A DNA stretch of 64,000 nucleotides from Leisingera aquaemixtae (GCF_001458395.1 NZ_CYSR01000040.1:62001-126000), one strand, 5' to 3'. Positions 1-9,890 are shown, counted from the first letter of the stretch. Translations and numbers: made by a program. The notes: generated by a model from the sequence alone, not told the origin.

Positions 1-381
1 GTAGGGCACCTGCGGCTGCAGGGGCGCCAGCGGCACCAGGTAGATGGCGGCGATATAGCCCTCGGCATCGGCCTCGACCAGCACCAGGATCTCGGTGTTG
101 GGGCCGCGGTCGGGCATCAGGGTCAGCAGGCAATCCAGGTGCAGCGCGGCGCCGGGGGTGCCAAGCGCGGAGGCCTCCGCCACAGAGAGGCTGCCGTCGT
201 GACCGGCGGCGATGCCCAGCCGCTGCGGCGCGGAGGCGGCGTCCAGCATGTAGACGTCATCCAGCACCAGATCCTCAAGCACGCCCAGCGGGTCGCCGGC
301 GTTGGCACCGTATTCGACGCGGAAATGCTCGGCCAGGCAGGCCTGGACGGAGGTGTGGCTGGCAGTCAAGGTCTGTCCCAT
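1..381 (-). CDS. Partial Hint-domain-type protein (N-terminal segment)
   Basis: The window opens inside this leftward gene; its first 127 codons are present and no stop is reached. The ATG lies at 381..379. The visible protein begins MGQTLTASHTS and ends IYLVPLAPLQPQVPY. This resembles the N-terminal segment that precedes the Hedgehog/intein (Hint) fold in proteins common in marine Rhodobacteraceae, where a PLAPL...Y-T-L-V stretch leads into the fold. The Hint fold itself would lie beyond the window edge, so the call rests on this prefix only. The gene is divergent from the SDR gene starting at 586. Function is unknown. Confidence 0.55.
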   Translation of the reverse strand, partial: MGQTLTASHTSVQACLAEHFRVEYGANAGDPLGVLEDLVLDDVYMLDAASAPQRLGIAAGHDGSLSVAEASALGTPGAALHLDCLLTLMPDRGPNTEILVLVEADAEGYIAAIYLVPLAPLQPQVPY

Positions 382-585
382 AAGCGGCGTGTGTTTCGTT
401 TCCACTGTGAACCCGCGCGGGGCGCTGTCCAATAGATCTGCTGCAGGAATGTGGCAGAAAGCGGTCCGGAAGGGGCTGATTTTCCGGCGGTTTGACGATT
501 GGCGCGGAGGGCGCGGGGCTGGTCTTCGCCGGGCAGGCGGTGCAAGCTCTGCGGCGACTGAAAAGATTCCCGAGGGAGGACGGCA

Positions 586-1365
586 ATGGATCTGGGTATT
601 TCGGGCAAGCGCGCGCTGGTTTGCGCCAGCAGCAAGGGGCTGGGGCTGGGCTGCGCCGAGGCGCTGGCGGAGGCGGGTGTGAACCTGGTGATGAACGCCC
701 GCGGGGCAGAGGCATTGGAGGCGTCGGCGCAGGCGATCCGCGACGCCTATGGCGTCAATGTGGTAACAGTGGCCGCCGATGTGACCACGCCGGAGGGCCA
801 GCAGAAGGTGCTGGAGGCGGCTGAGGGCGTGGACATCCTGGTCACCAATGCGGGCGGGCCGCCGCCGGGCCTGTGGACCGACTGGGACCGCGAGGATTTC
901 ATCAAGGCGCTGGACGCCAACATGCTGACCCCGATTGCGCTGATCAAGGCGCTGGTCCCGGGCATGATCGAGCGCGGCTGGGGCCGGGTGGTCAATATCA
1001 CCTCGGTCTCGGTCAAGTCGCCGGTCCCGGTGCTGGGGCTGTCGAACGCGGCGCGGGCGGGCCTCACCGGCTATGTCGCGGGCACTGCGCGGCAGGTGGC
1101 GGGCAAGGGCGTCATTATGAACAACCTGCAGCCGGGCCTCCATGCCACCGACCGGGCCGAAGCGCTGGACGGCGGCGCGGCCAAGGCGCAGGGCATTTCG
1201 GTGGAGGACGCCAAGAAGCAGCGCTGCGCCACCATCCCGGCGGGCCGCTATGGCACCCGTCAGGAGTTCGGCGCCACCTGCGCCTTCATGTGCTCGCAGC
1301 ATGCGGGCTTCATGGTCGGGCAGAACATCCTGCTGGACGGCGGCGCCACCAACACCACGATGTAA
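586..1365 (+). CDS. SDR-family oxidoreductase with atypical active site
   Basis: This is a 259-residue classical-length short-chain dehydrogenase/reductase. The Rossmann start ALVCASSKGLGLGCAEAL shows the TGxxxGxG-type nucleotide loop, NAG is present (VTNAGG), and NITSVS carries the catalytic serine. Where the usual YxxxK should be, the sequence reads LSNAARAGLTG, so Tyr and Lys are replaced. This occurs in a known BKR-like SDR subgroup annotated as 3-oxoacyl-ACP reductase-like, so a standard reductase activity is not assured. A GGGAGGA ribosome site precedes the ATG. The downstream alkylation-repair gene begins 10 bp after the stop, suggesting co-transcription. Substrate unknown. Confidence 0.85.
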   Translation: MDLGISGKRALVCASSKGLGLGCAEALAEAGVNLVMNARGAEALEASAQAIRDAYGVNVVTVAADVTTPEGQQKVLEAAEGVDILVTNAGGPPPGLWTDWDREDFIKALDANMLTPIALIKALVPGMIERGWGRVVNITSVSVKSPVPVLGLSNAARAGLTGYVAGTARQVAGKGVIMNNLQPGLHATDRAEALDGGAAKAQGISVEDAKKQRCATIPAGRYGTRQEFGATCAFMCSQHAGFMVGQNILLDGGATNTTM

Positions 1366-1375
1366 GGAGCGCCGC

Positions 1376-2497
1376 ATGGCCAGCGGGTTTTCCCTGAAGG
1401 ACCAGCTGTTCAACCGCGGCAAGGTCCGCTATCTGGCGGGCCTTTTTTCCGCGGCTGAGGCTGGGTTTGATGCAGAGGCTTTTGAGGCCCAGGTGATGGC
1501 GGAGCTGCCGGCGCTGGAGCTGAAGCAGCGAATCGCGCTGATTGCGCAGGTGCTGGCGGACCATCTGCCCGCGGCGCTGCCGGACGCCGCACCTGTTCTT
1601 TTGCGGGCGCTGCCGCCGCCGCTGGATCCCGGCAAGACGGACGATGATTTCGGCGATTTCATCTTTGCCCCCTTGGGGGAGTATGTCGCCGCGCGGGGCC
1701 TTGAGGCGCACCGGGATCTGTCGCTGGACATGCTGGAGGAAATCACCCAGCGGTTTTCGATGGAATGGGCGATCCGGCCTTTCCTGAACCGCTGGCCGGA
1801 TGAGGTGCTGGCACGGATGCAGGACTGGGCTGGGCACAGCAGCTATCACGTGCGGCGGCTGGTCAGCGAGGGCACCCGCCCGCGGCTGCCCTGGGGCGAG
1901 TCGGTTGGCCTTGCGCTCGACGCCCCGCTGCCGCTTTTGGACCGGCTGCATGGCGATGGCGCCCGCTTTGTCACCCGTTCGGTCGCCAATCATCTGAACG
2001 ACATTGCCAAGAAGGATCCGGATCTGGTGATGGACCGGCTGCAGCGCTGGCAGCAGGCCGGGCAGCAGCAGCGCAAGGAGCTGGACTGGATGACCGCCCA
2101 CGCCCTGCGCGGGCTGGTGAAGGCGGGCCATCCGCGGGCGATGGCGATGCTGGGCTACGATCCGGATCTGACGCTGGACGCGCGGATCAGCGTCCCGGAG
2201 ACCGTGCGCATCGGCGGGGCGCTGGATCTCTCCTGCCGTCTGGACGGGGCTGCGGGCGCGCCGGTGCTGGTCGATTATATCCTGCATTTCCAGCGTCCTG
2301 CGGGGAAAACCTCGGCCAAGGTGTTCAAGCTGAAACAGGCAAAGATCAGCGGCGGCACGCTGGAGCTGGGCAAGAAGCACAAGCTGAAGGGGGATGCGAC
2401 GACCTTCAAGCTGGTGCCGGGGCCGCACCGGATCGAGCTGATGGTGAACGGCAAGGTGCGGGCCGAGGCGGCGTTTGAGCTGCTGCCGGAAGGTTGA
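1376..2497 (+). CDS. DNA alkylation repair protein, HEAT-like repeat (AlkC/AlkD type)
   Basis: The 373-residue protein looks like the HEAT-like-repeat DNA glycosylases that remove alkylated bases (AlkC/AlkD superfamily). The middle part reads as paired helices with typical segments such as VRRLVSEGTRPRLPWG and VTRSVANHLNDIAKKDPD, the latter very characteristic of the AlkC group. The C-terminal 100 residues (from about 270) form a beta-rich extension with many lysines (FKLKQAKISGG, KKHKLKGD), which could contact DNA. The ATG at 1376 is preceded by AAGGAG and follows the SDR stop closely. Longer in-frame starts exist inside the SDR gene but lack a ribosome site. Glycosylase activity is inferred from family only. 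Confidence 0.8.
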   Translation: MASGFSLKDQLFNRGKVRYLAGLFSAAEAGFDAEAFEAQVMAELPALELKQRIALIAQVLADHLPAALPDAAPVLLRALPPPLDPGKTDDDFGDFIFAPLGEYVAARGLEAHRDLSLDMLEEITQRFSMEWAIRPFLNRWPDEVLARMQDWAGHSSYHVRRLVSEGTRPRLPWGESVGLALDAPLPLLDRLHGDGARFVTRSVANHLNDIAKKDPDLVMDRLQRWQQAGQQQRKELDWMTAHALRGLVKAGHPRAMAMLGYDPDLTLDARISVPETVRIGGALDLSCRLDGAAGAPVLVDYILHFQRPAGKTSAKVFKLKQAKISGGTLELGKKHKLKGDATTFKLVPGPHRIELMVNGKVRAEAAFELLPEG

Positions 2498-2540
2498 GAT
2501 AACGTAACAACTACTCTTTCGCCTGGCGGCACGCCGGGCA

Positions 2541-2568
2541 GCGCCCGCCCGCCCCCATGGGCGGGCGC
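2541..2568. terminator. GC-rich hairpin after the alkylation-repair gene
   Basis: Perfect 10-bp arms GCGCCCGCCC (2541..2550) and GGGCGGGCGC (2559..2568) with an 8-nt loop, followed by TTCGCTTCC. It probably acts as a weak terminator. Closely related GCGCCCGCC hairpins occur near 3842 and at 40181. Confidence 0.5.
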
Positions 2569-2716
2569 TTCGCTTCCGCCCGCGGACGGGCGCTGCCCTC
2601 ATAGCTTTGTATCGCACGCTGCTTCACAGTTGCGTCAGTTCACTCGCCGGACCGATTGCCTGGGTGCTTGGGTGCCGCTATCCCGATGGTCCGGAACCAT
2701 CAGGAGAGGCGCCCCC

Positions 2717-3766
2717 ATGAAACATGAAAACGTGCAGACTTATTACGGCGAGGTGCTGCAGGGCAGCGGCGACCTCCAGACAAACGCCTGCTGCACGCCG
2801 GACGACATGCCGGACCATGTGAAGGCTGTGCTGTCAAAGGTCCATGACGAGGTGCTGACCCGCTATTACGGCTGCGGCCTGATTGCGCCGGAGGCGCTGG
2901 AGGGCGCGCGCATCCTTGATCTGGGCTGCGGTGCGGGCCGCGACGTCTATGCGCTGTCGGCGCTGGTCGGGGAGCATGGCAAGGTGGTGGGCGTCGACAT
3001 GACGCCTGCGCAGTTGGAGGTGGCGCGACGCCATCTGGACTACCACGCCGAGGCCTTCGGCTATGCCCGGTCCAACGTCGAATTCCATCACGGCTATATC
3101 GAGACGCTGGACGCGCTGGATCTGAAGCCGGGCTCTTTTGACATCATCGTCTCCAACTGCGTGATCAACCTGGCCACCGACAAGGGCGCGGTGCTGCGCG
3201 GCGCGTATCATCTTCTGAAAGAGGGCGGGGAGATATATTTCTCCGACGTCTACGCCGACCGCCGGGTGCCGCAGGCGCTGGCGGAGGATGAGGTGCTGTA
3301 CGGCGAGTGCCTGTCCGGCGCGCTCTATTGGAACGACTTTCTGACGATTGCGAAAGAGGCCGGGTTCAAGGATCCGCGCGTGGTGACCTCGCGGCTTTTG
3401 ACCATCGAGAATCCGGTGCTGGAGAAGCGGGTGCAGCCGCTGAAGTTCCTGTCGGCGACCTACCGGCTGTTCAAGCTGCCCGCCCTGGAGCCGGCCTGCG
3501 AGGATTACGGCCAGGCGGTGATCTACAAGGGCACCATCGAACACGCGCCGCATCGTTTCATGCTGGATGATCATCATGTGATGGAAGCGGGCAAGGTATT
3601 CCCGGTCTGCGGCAATACCTGGATGATGCTGCAGGACACCCGCCTGGCGCCGCATTTCGAGTTCATCGGCTCGTTTGAGACCCACTATGGGATTTTCGAG
3701 GGGTGCGGCGGCAATTCTCCCTTTAACGGGCTTGAACTGGACGGCGCCGCTCAGGGGTGCTGCTAG
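2717..3766 (+). CDS. arsM: Arsenite S-adenosylmethionine methyltransferase
   Basis: A 349-residue class I methyltransferase. The SAM motif LDLGCGAGRD lies at residues 67-76. The arsenic-methyltransferase cysteines are visible: C148 in SNCVINL and C198 in YGECLSGALYW, both in ArsM-specific contexts, plus a CC pair at 25-26 and a terminal CC. ArsM methylates As(III) stepwise using SAM and thiols in the cytosol. The ATG at 2717 follows CAGGAGAGG with good spacing; an upstream in-frame start at 2630 would add unrelated sequence. No ars operon genes or ArsR are adjacent, so it stands alone, with a strong terminator after it. The C-terminal third fits the ArsM extension. Confidence 0.88.
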   Translation: MKHENVQTYYGEVLQGSGDLQTNACCTPDDMPDHVKAVLSKVHDEVLTRYYGCGLIAPEALEGARILDLGCGAGRDVYALSALVGEHGKVVGVDMTPAQLEVARRHLDYHAEAFGYARSNVEFHHGYIETLDALDLKPGSFDIIVSNCVINLATDKGAVLRGAYHLLKEGGEIYFSDVYADRRVPQALAEDEVLYGECLSGALYWNDFLTIAKEAGFKDPRVVTSRLLTIENPVLEKRVQPLKFLSATYRLFKLPALEPACEDYGQAVIYKGTIEHAPHRFMLDDHHVMEAGKVFPVCGNTWMMLQDTRLAPHFEFIGSFETHYGIFEGCGGNSPFNGLELDGAAQGCC

Positions 3767-3870
3767 AAGGAAGGCCGTAAACCGGGACTTGAAAGCTCAA
3801 ACAGAGGGCGGCGCCCGGCCCGGCGGGGAGGGCGAGAAGCGCCCGCCCCGTGGGGGGCGGGACGGGCGCT

Positions 3871-3901
3871 GCCCGGCCTATAGGCCGGGCGGTAGGTTTT
3901 T
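3871..3901 (+). terminator. Rho-independent terminator after arsM
   Basis: Perfect 8-bp stem GCCCGGCC/GGCCGGGC with a TATA loop (3871..3890), followed by GGTAGG and a run of five T. A second GC hairpin lies just upstream (3842..3861). Confidence 0.75.
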
Positions 3902-3990
3902 CACGCAGTGCTGACCGCTTGCGGCGGCTGAGCAGGATTGCTATCCCGGCGTGACCCCAAGCGTTTTTATCGGAAAAGCCCCGAGGCCCC

Positions 3991-5097
<1,107 letters not shown>

Positions 5098-5139
5098 GGC
5101 TTAAGAGGCATTCTGCACCCAGTGAAACAGGAGATGCAG

Positions 5140-5991
5140 ATGCAAGGCAGCTATCAGATCCGGGCGTTGACGCCTGCGGAGATCCGCACCGCCGCGGACT
5201 GGGCGGCGCGCGAAGGCTGGAACCCCGGGCACAGCGATGCCGCGTGCTTTGCCAGCGTCGACCCCGAAGGTTTCTGGGGCGGCTTCCTGGACGGGCAGAT
5301 GATCGCCTGCATCTCGGTGGTGAACTACGGGCAGGCGTTCGCCTTCCTCGGCTTTTACATCGTGGCGCCGGCGCACCGCGGCCAGGGCTATGGCTATGCC
5401 CTGTGGCAAAAGGCGCTGGAGCATGCCGGGGGCCGGGTTGTCGGCCTTGACGGGGTGGTGGATCAGCAAGCGAACTACCGCCGCTCGGGCTTTGAGCTGG
5501 CGTACCGCAATATCCGCTTTGGCGGGGTGCCCGCCGGCGTGCTGCAGGCCGCCGCGGATTTCGAGCTGTCGCCGCTGAGCGCCCCCGCAGCGGAGCTGGA
5601 GGCGCTGGACGCCCGCGTCTTCCCGGCGCCGCGCCCGGTCTTCTGGCAGCAGTGGCTGGGGGCGGCGGGGCATCACTCCTTTGCCGCGTACCGGGACGGA
5701 CGCTTGGCCGGGTTCGGCACCCTGCGGCGCTGCGGCAGCGGCTGCAAGATCGGGCCGCTGGTCGCGGTCTCCCGCCCGGCGGCGGTGGCGGTGCTGGCGC
5801 GGCTGCTGCAGGAGCTGCCGCCCGGGCAGGAGGTGTTCCTGGATGTTCCGGAACCTCATGCCGCGGCGGTCGAGCTGGCGCGCGGCCTCGGGCTGGCGCC
5901 GGTGTTCGAGACCGCGCGGATGTATCGCGGGCCTGCGCCGCAGCTGGAGACGGATCTGATTTACGGCGTGACCAGTTTCGAACTCGGGTAG
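5140..5991 (+). CDS. GNAT N-acetyltransferase with YitH-type C-terminal domain
   Basis: The 283-residue protein has an N-terminal GNAT domain (about 1-135): the acetyl-CoA loop is HRGQGYGYALWQKAL, preceded by the strand FLGFYIVAP. The second half (about 145-280) resembles the Acetyltransf_18/YitH-type domain found after a GNAT in many bacterial two-domain proteins. Acceptor substrate is unknown. Three starts are possible: GTG 5122, ATG 5134 and ATG 5140. The AGGAG at 5128..5132 is ideally spaced (7 nt) only for ATG 5140, which I chose. It lies 42 bp after the ABC ATPase and may share its transcript. A dispersed repeat follows the stop directly. Confidence 0.8.
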   Translation: MQGSYQIRALTPAEIRTAADWAAREGWNPGHSDAACFASVDPEGFWGGFLDGQMIACISVVNYGQAFAFLGFYIVAPAHRGQGYGYALWQKALEHAGGRVVGLDGVVDQQANYRRSGFELAYRNIRFGGVPAGVLQAAADFELSPLSAPAAELEALDARVFPAPRPVFWQQWLGAAGHHSFAAYRDGRLAGFGTLRRCGSGCKIGPLVAVSRPAAVAVLARLLQELPPGQEVFLDVPEPHAAAVELARGLGLAPVFETARMYRGPAPQLETDLIYGVTSFELG

Positions 5992-6108
5992 GGGGCGCTG
6001 CCCCCGCCGCCGCTGGATAGGGGTTCCGCCCCGTTCAGCCCTGAAACCGTCCCCCGGACGGTTCCCGGGACGGGCTTCACCCCCGGAGTATTTTTGCAAA
6101 GGTGAAGG
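5992..6108. repeat. Dispersed intergenic repeat, GGAGTATTTTT subtype
   Basis: Starts with a GGGGGCGCTGCCCCC hairpin right after the GNAT stop and ends with CCCCCGGAGTATTTTT and CAAAGGTGAAG. CTTCACC and GGTGAAG flank the core as 7-bp inverted arms. One of eight copies in the window. Confidence 0.7.
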
Positions 6109-6143
6109 CCGCGCTTGCACACAGGCTGCCGGTGCGGCGGCGG

Positions 6144-6779
6144 TCAGCGCAGCGCGCGCCCGTAGCGCAGGAACAGATGCGCCAGCGTGCAGACGGCAAC
6201 AATTGCCAGCAGGCCAAGGCCGCGCTCGTACAGGCCGTCGATGCCGGTGGGCAGGAAGAAGAACACCGGCGCCGTCAGCGTCCAGAGCACTGCAATGGCC
6301 CGCAGCATCCGCGTGTAGCCCTGGCCCATCTGCCCCGCCGCGCCTGCCATCACCCAGGGTGCGACTGCCATCAGCACCCCCAGCGCGTAGACCAGGTAGA
6401 TGTGGATCACCACGCCCTCGTTATCGCTGTCGCCGTATTCATTGCGCGCGCCGACCAGAAAGACGATCAGCCCCATCAGCGCAAAGGCGACGATCCCGAA
6501 GCTCCAGCCGCGGCCGCCCAGATGCACATGGGCAGCGGCGACGGCGATAGCGACCAGCGCGGCGGAAAAGGCGTACAGCCCCGAATCGACGATGAATTCA
6601 TACCGTCCAGCGCCAAGGTCGCTGATCGTGTCTGCCGCCCAGTCATGGCCGGGTACGATGACGTCGGCGGCAATCACCGAGGCGGCGAGCAGGACACAGC
6701 CGAGAACGGCATAGCACGCGAGCAGGATGATGAGGGTGGGGGCGCTGTGCAGGGCGGGGGGAAGCGAAATCTGGGACAT
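6144..6779 (-). CDS. DUF998 family integral membrane protein
   Basis: A 211-residue polytopic membrane protein with about six hydrophobic segments. After the first helix comes the polar motif VPGHDWAADTISDLGAGRYEFIVDSGLY, characteristic of DUF998 proteins (the D-x-I-S-D-L-G core). Function of the family is unknown. I chose the ATG at 6779 (MSQISLPPAL), preceded by GGAG at about 10 nt; an alternative start 11 codons upstream exists. It stands alone between a dispersed repeat and the WYL-regulator operon. The same-strand gene upstream starts far to the right and is separated by another repeat. Confidence 0.78.
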   Translation of the reverse strand: MSQISLPPALHSAPTLIILLACYAVLGCVLLAASVIAADVIVPGHDWAADTISDLGAGRYEFIVDSGLYAFSAALVAIAVAAAHVHLGGRGWSFGIVAFALMGLIVFLVGARNEYGDSDNEGVVIHIYLVYALGVLMAVAPWVMAGAAGQMGQGYTRMLRAIAVLWTLTAPVFFFLPTGIDGLYERGLGLLAIVAVCTLAHLFLRYGRALR

Positions 6780-6946
6780 GGGCGCGGGCTCCGGTTGCGT
6801 ACAGCGACTCAACGCGGCGGCGCGGCCAGCTGTTCCGCGTTTGCAGCGCAGGCAGCGGAAGGTGCGGCTGCCGATGCGGGGCGTGGCCCCAGGCCGCGGT
6901 TGGAGGCGGATCCGAAATCAGGTGCGGCGCGTGCAGAGCCGGGGCA

Positions 6947-7010
6947 GGGGGCTCTGCCCCAGGCGCTGCGCGCCTTCCCCGGGATATTTTCAGCCAGAAG
7001 AAGAACGGAT
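6947..7010. repeat. Dispersed intergenic repeat, GGGATATTTTC subtype
   Basis: GGGGGCTCTGCCCC followed by CCCCGGGATATTTTCAGCC and AGAAGAAGAA, directly abutting the 3' end of the WYL regulator gene. Same architecture as the copies at 24.6 and 26.2 kb. Confidence 0.65.
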
Positions 7011-7011
7011 C

Positions 7012-7686
7012 TTAGCGTCCGTATGGATCGTAGTCCTGCAGGCGCTTGCCGGGCTCGTCCACGAACAGCTCCGGCAGGGCAGAGGCGTCTTCGATCAGGT
7101 CGACCCGGAACACCCGGAAATCCTGCCGCGTCTCGCACCACGCGGTCAGGGTCCAAACCCGGCCCCAGTATTCCATGTGCAGAGGGCGGATCTTCCGCTC
7201 TGTCAGGGTGCCGTCGATGCGGCGGTAACTGAGCTGCAGTTTCTGCCGCGCCTTTATCGCAGCACGCAGCGCCGGCATATGCGCCAGGGCGCGGGCGGCG
7301 TCCGAGAAGGGATAGACCGCGAATTTCCAGGCGTCGGCCTCGGCAATTGTCTGCTCCGGCAGCACCGCGTCCACCTTGGCCGCCAGAGACAGGGCGGCGG
7401 CCTTCAGGTCCGGGTCGGCGGCCTCGGCGACGATGGCCATGCCGAGGTTCAGCGCCTCCAGCTCCTCCGGCGTCAGGGTCAGCGGCGGCAGGCTGATCTG
7501 CTCGCGCACCATGTAGCCGACGCCGCGCTCCCCCTCGACCGGCACGCCAGAGGCCATCAGCGTGTCCATGTCGCGGTAGATGGTGCGGGTGGAGACCTCC
7601 AGCCGCCCGGCGATGTCCTGGGCGCGGTGCAGCTTCCCGTCGCGCAGGATCTGGATGATTTCGAAAAGGCGGTCGGTGCGGCGCAT
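7012..7686 (-). CDS. HTH-WYL transcriptional regulator, YafY family
   Basis: A 224-residue DeoR-type winged-helix plus WYL regulator. The helix-turn-helix is MRRTDRLFEIIQILRDGKLHRAQDIAGRLEVSTRTIYRDMDTL at the N-terminus, and the WYL-domain segment with LQLSYRRIDG and RKIRPLHMEYWGRVWTLTAWCE is in the second half. I start at ATG 7686 because the family begins with MRRTDRL and the upstream in-frame codons overlap the neighbouring gene. It is the distal gene of a two-gene leftward operon with the ABM-like protein at 7770..8078. A perfect 9-bp dyad upstream of that operon (8124..8147) is a likely autoregulatory operator. The ligand of the WYL domain is unknown. Confidence 0.85.
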   Translation of the reverse strand: MRRTDRLFEIIQILRDGKLHRAQDIAGRLEVSTRTIYRDMDTLMASGVPVEGERGVGYMVREQISLPPLTLTPEELEALNLGMAIVAEAADPDLKAAALSLAAKVDAVLPEQTIAEADAWKFAVYPFSDAARALAHMPALRAAIKARQKLQLSYRRIDGTLTERKIRPLHMEYWGRVWTLTAWCETRQDFRVFRVDLIEDASALPELFVDEPGKRLQDYDPYGR

Positions 7687-7769
7687 GGGCCTAGCCTTTG
7701 CGCGGGGGAGGGAGGAGGTCAAGGGCTGCGCCTGCTGTGCTTTCAGCGGACAGGCGCAGCCCTCAGGTC

Positions 7770-8078
7770 TTAGGGCGTCATCTGCCACTGCACCTCTTCA
7801 TGGCGCATGGCCGCGCTGTCCGGTGCAAGCGCTGCAACCACCTCGGCGGCGAAGTCCTGCTGCATGAAGGTCTGCGCCGCCTTTTGCGCCGTCGCCATGT
7901 CCTTCCACACCACATAGTCGGTCCAGCTGCCGTCCGCGCCCCGGCTCAGCTGGCGGGTGACAAAGCCGTCCTGGGCGCGCACGAAGGCCTCGGTGCGCTG
8001 CATCAGCGCTGTGAAATCCGCGGGACTCACGCCCTCGGCCAGTTTGAAGGTCACGATTTCGGCTGCATGTTTGCTCAT
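7770..8078 (-). CDS. Small antibiotic-biosynthesis-monooxygenase-like (ABM) protein
   Basis: A 102-residue protein beginning MSKHAAEIVTFKLAEGVS. The pattern of an N-terminal strand EIVTFKL, a helix with FTALMQRTEAFVRAQDGF, the strand RQLSRGADGSWTDYVVWKD and a helix with AQKAAQTFMQ is that of a dimeric ferredoxin-like alpha-beta barrel (ABM-like). Its enzymatic role is not shown. AAAGGAG stands 7 nt before the ATG. It is the first gene of an operon with the WYL regulator, the usual arrangement of a YafY-type regulator with a small protein it controls. Confidence 0.72.
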   Translation of the reverse strand: MSKHAAEIVTFKLAEGVSPADFTALMQRTEAFVRAQDGFVTRQLSRGADGSWTDYVVWKDMATAQKAAQTFMQQDFAAEVVAALAPDSAAMRHEEVQWQMTP

Positions 8079-8123
8079 CACGTTTCTCCTTTGTTCATGT
8101 GATAGGCTGGATTTACTGTGTAA

Positions 8124-8147
8124 CAACTGACATAAACCTGTCAGTTG
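8124..8147. promoter_or_regulatory. 9-bp perfect dyad, candidate WYL-regulator operator
   Basis: CAACTGACA (8124..8132), spacer TAAACC, TGTCAGTTG (8139..8147). It lies 46 bp upstream of the ABM-like gene that shares an operon with the WYL regulator, a position suited to autoregulation. Confidence 0.6.
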
Positions 8148-8304
8148 AATGCGGGCCGCCTGCAAAAACTGTGAAATCCTCTGCTTGCAGGCGCTTTGCG
8201 CGCGCGGAGTTGCTTTCGCTCAAAGCAGGCCGCGCGCTAAACCCGTAGCGAACAATTCCACCGGCGCTGCAAACCCGCGCCGGATCACGTAAGGAGAGAT
8301 ACTT

Positions 8305-8520
8305 ATGCTCAACAACATCGGCCTGCCTGGCCTGCTGCTCATCGCCGTTGTGGTTCTGGTCCTGTTCGGCCGCGGCAAGATTTCCTCGCTGATGGGCGAA
8401 GTCGGCAAGGGCATCACCTCATTCAAGAAGGGCATCAGCGAAGGCAGCAACGAGCTGGAGCAGGACGCCTCGGACTCGGCCAAGGACGTGACCCCCGAGA
8501 CCGAAAAAGACAAGGCCTAA
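8305..8520 (+). CDS. tatA: Twin-arginine translocase subunit TatA
   Basis: A 71-residue TatA/E protein. The N-terminal membrane helix [20 protein letters not shown] carries the hallmark FGRGK hinge. It is followed by an amphipathic helix ([16 protein letters not shown]) and an acidic tail rich in Glu/Asp/Lys. TatA oligomers form the pathway for folded proteins with RR signal peptides across the inner membrane. AGGAGAG precedes the ATG. First gene of tatA-tatB-tatC; tatB starts 6 bp after the stop. Confidence 0.95.
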   Translation: MLNNIGLPGLLLIAVVVLVLFGRGKISSLMGEVGKGITSFKKGISEGSNELEQDASDSAKDVTPETEKDKA

Positions 8521-8526
8521 GCGCGG

Positions 8527-8991
8527 ATGTTCGATCTTGGGTGGACCGAACTGCTGGTCATCGGCGTTGTCGCGCTGATCGTGGTCGGCCCCAAGGACCT
8601 GCCGGTGCTGTTCCGCAATGTCGGGCGGTTCGTGGGCAAGGCCAAGGGGATGGCGCGCGAATTCAGCCGGGCAATGCATGACGCGGCGGATGAGGCCGGG
8701 GTCAATGAGGTCGCCAAGGGCCTGAAGACTGCATCGAACCCCGTCGGCTCTGCCATGGACGGGATCAAGCAGGCGGCGCAGGAGATGGCTTCGTCGATCG
8801 ACCCGGCGAAATTCGACCCCGGCAGCGAGACTGGCAAGCTGGCGGCGCAGCGCGCCGAGGATGCCAAGAAGATCCAGGCCTCCACCGCGCGCGCAGCGGC
8901 GGAGCGCAAGGCGCGCGAGGCGGAAGAGGCGCTGGCCAAGGCGGAAGCCGCCGAGGCGGCGCTGAAGACGGATGATGAGGCCAAATCATGA
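8527..8991 (+). CDS. tatB: Twin-arginine translocase subunit TatB
   Basis: A 154-residue TatB. The N-terminus [34 protein letters not shown] is diagnostic: a short membrane helix with the conserved E8 and the GPKDLP hinge. A long amphipathic, then Ala/Lys/Glu-rich coiled-coil tail follows ([25 protein letters not shown]). TatB forms the receptor complex with TatC. Its stop overlaps the tatC start by 4 bp (ATGA), indicating translational coupling. Confidence 0.95.
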   Translation: MFDLGWTELLVIGVVALIVVGPKDLPVLFRNVGRFVGKAKGMAREFSRAMHDAADEAGVNEVAKGLKTASNPVGSAMDGIKQAAQEMASSIDPAKFDPGSETGKLAAQRAEDAKKIQASTARAAAERKAREAEEALAKAEAAEAALKTDDEAKS

Positions 8992-9890
8992 GCAACCCGG
9001 ATGAGATCGACGACTCAACCGCACCGCTGATCGAGCATCTGGCCGAGCTGCGCACGCGGCTTATTCATTCGGTTCTGGCCTTCATCGCCGGCATGGTGAT
9101 CTGCTTCACCGTGGCAACACCGGTGTTCAACTTCCTCACCGCGCCCTTGTGCGAGGTGCTGGCGGAGAGCGGCCAGGACTGCGCGCTGATCTTCATCAGC
9201 CCGCAGGAGGGCTTCTTTGTTGCGATCAAGATCTCCTTCCTGGGCGGGTTCATGCTGGCGTTTCCCTTTATCGGGTTCCAGCTGTGGCGGTTTGTGGCGC
9301 CGGGACTGTATAAATCCGAGAAGGGGGCGTTCCTGCCGTTCCTGGTGGCGTCGCCCTTCATGTTCCTGCTGGGCGCGAGCTTTGCCTTCTATGTCGTCAC
9401 CCCGCTGGCCTACGACTTCTTCCTGGGCTTCCAGCAGTTTGGCGCCACTGGCGAGGCGATCACCGGCGAGGAGGTCACACAGGGCCTCAGCGTGGTGTTC
9501 CAGGGCTCGGCGCAGGAATACCTGAACCTGACCATCAAGTTCATCGTGGCTTTTGGCCTGTGCTTCCAGCTGCCGGTGCTGCTGACGCTGATGGGCAAGG
9601 CCGGTCTGGTCAGCGCCGAAGGCCTGGGGTCTGTCCGCAAATACGCGGTGGTTGCGATCCTGGTGCTGGCAGCCCTGGTGACGCCGCCGGATGTGATCAC
9701 CCAGATCATCCTGTTTGTGGTCGTTTACGGGCTTTACGAGATCTCGATCTTCCTGGTGGCCCATGTCGAGAAAAAGCGCGAGGAAAAGCTGCGCGCCGAC
9801 GGCTACTATGACGATGAGGACGAGATGGATGCGCATCCCGACGATCCGATGATGGCTGAGTTCGAGGCCGAGGACGGCAAGGACAAGTAA
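8988..9890 (+). CDS. tatC: Twin-arginine translocase subunit TatC
   Basis: A 300-residue polytopic protein with the six-helix TatC plan. The N-terminal cytoplasmic segment [17 protein letters not shown] contains the conserved HLxELRxRL signal-peptide-binding motif, and the sequence [17 protein letters not shown] and the PDVITQ region are also family hallmarks. The C-terminal tail (about 260-300) is unusually acidic ([17 protein letters not shown]). TatC recognises the twin-arginine signal together with TatB. Last gene of tatABC, followed by a clear terminator. Confidence 0.96.
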   Translation: MSNPDEIDDSTAPLIEHLAELRTRLIHSVLAFIAGMVICFTVATPVFNFLTAPLCEVLAESGQDCALIFISPQEGFFVAIKISFLGGFMLAFPFIGFQLWRFVAPGLYKSEKGAFLPFLVASPFMFLLGASFAFYVVTPLAYDFFLGFQQFGATGEAITGEEVTQGLSVVFQGSAQEYLNLTIKFIVAFGLCFQLPVLLTLMGKAGLVSAEGLGSVRKYAVVAILVLAALVTPPDVITQIILFVVVYGLYEISIFLVAHVEKKREEKLRADGYYDDEDEMDAHPDDPMMAEFEAEDGKDK

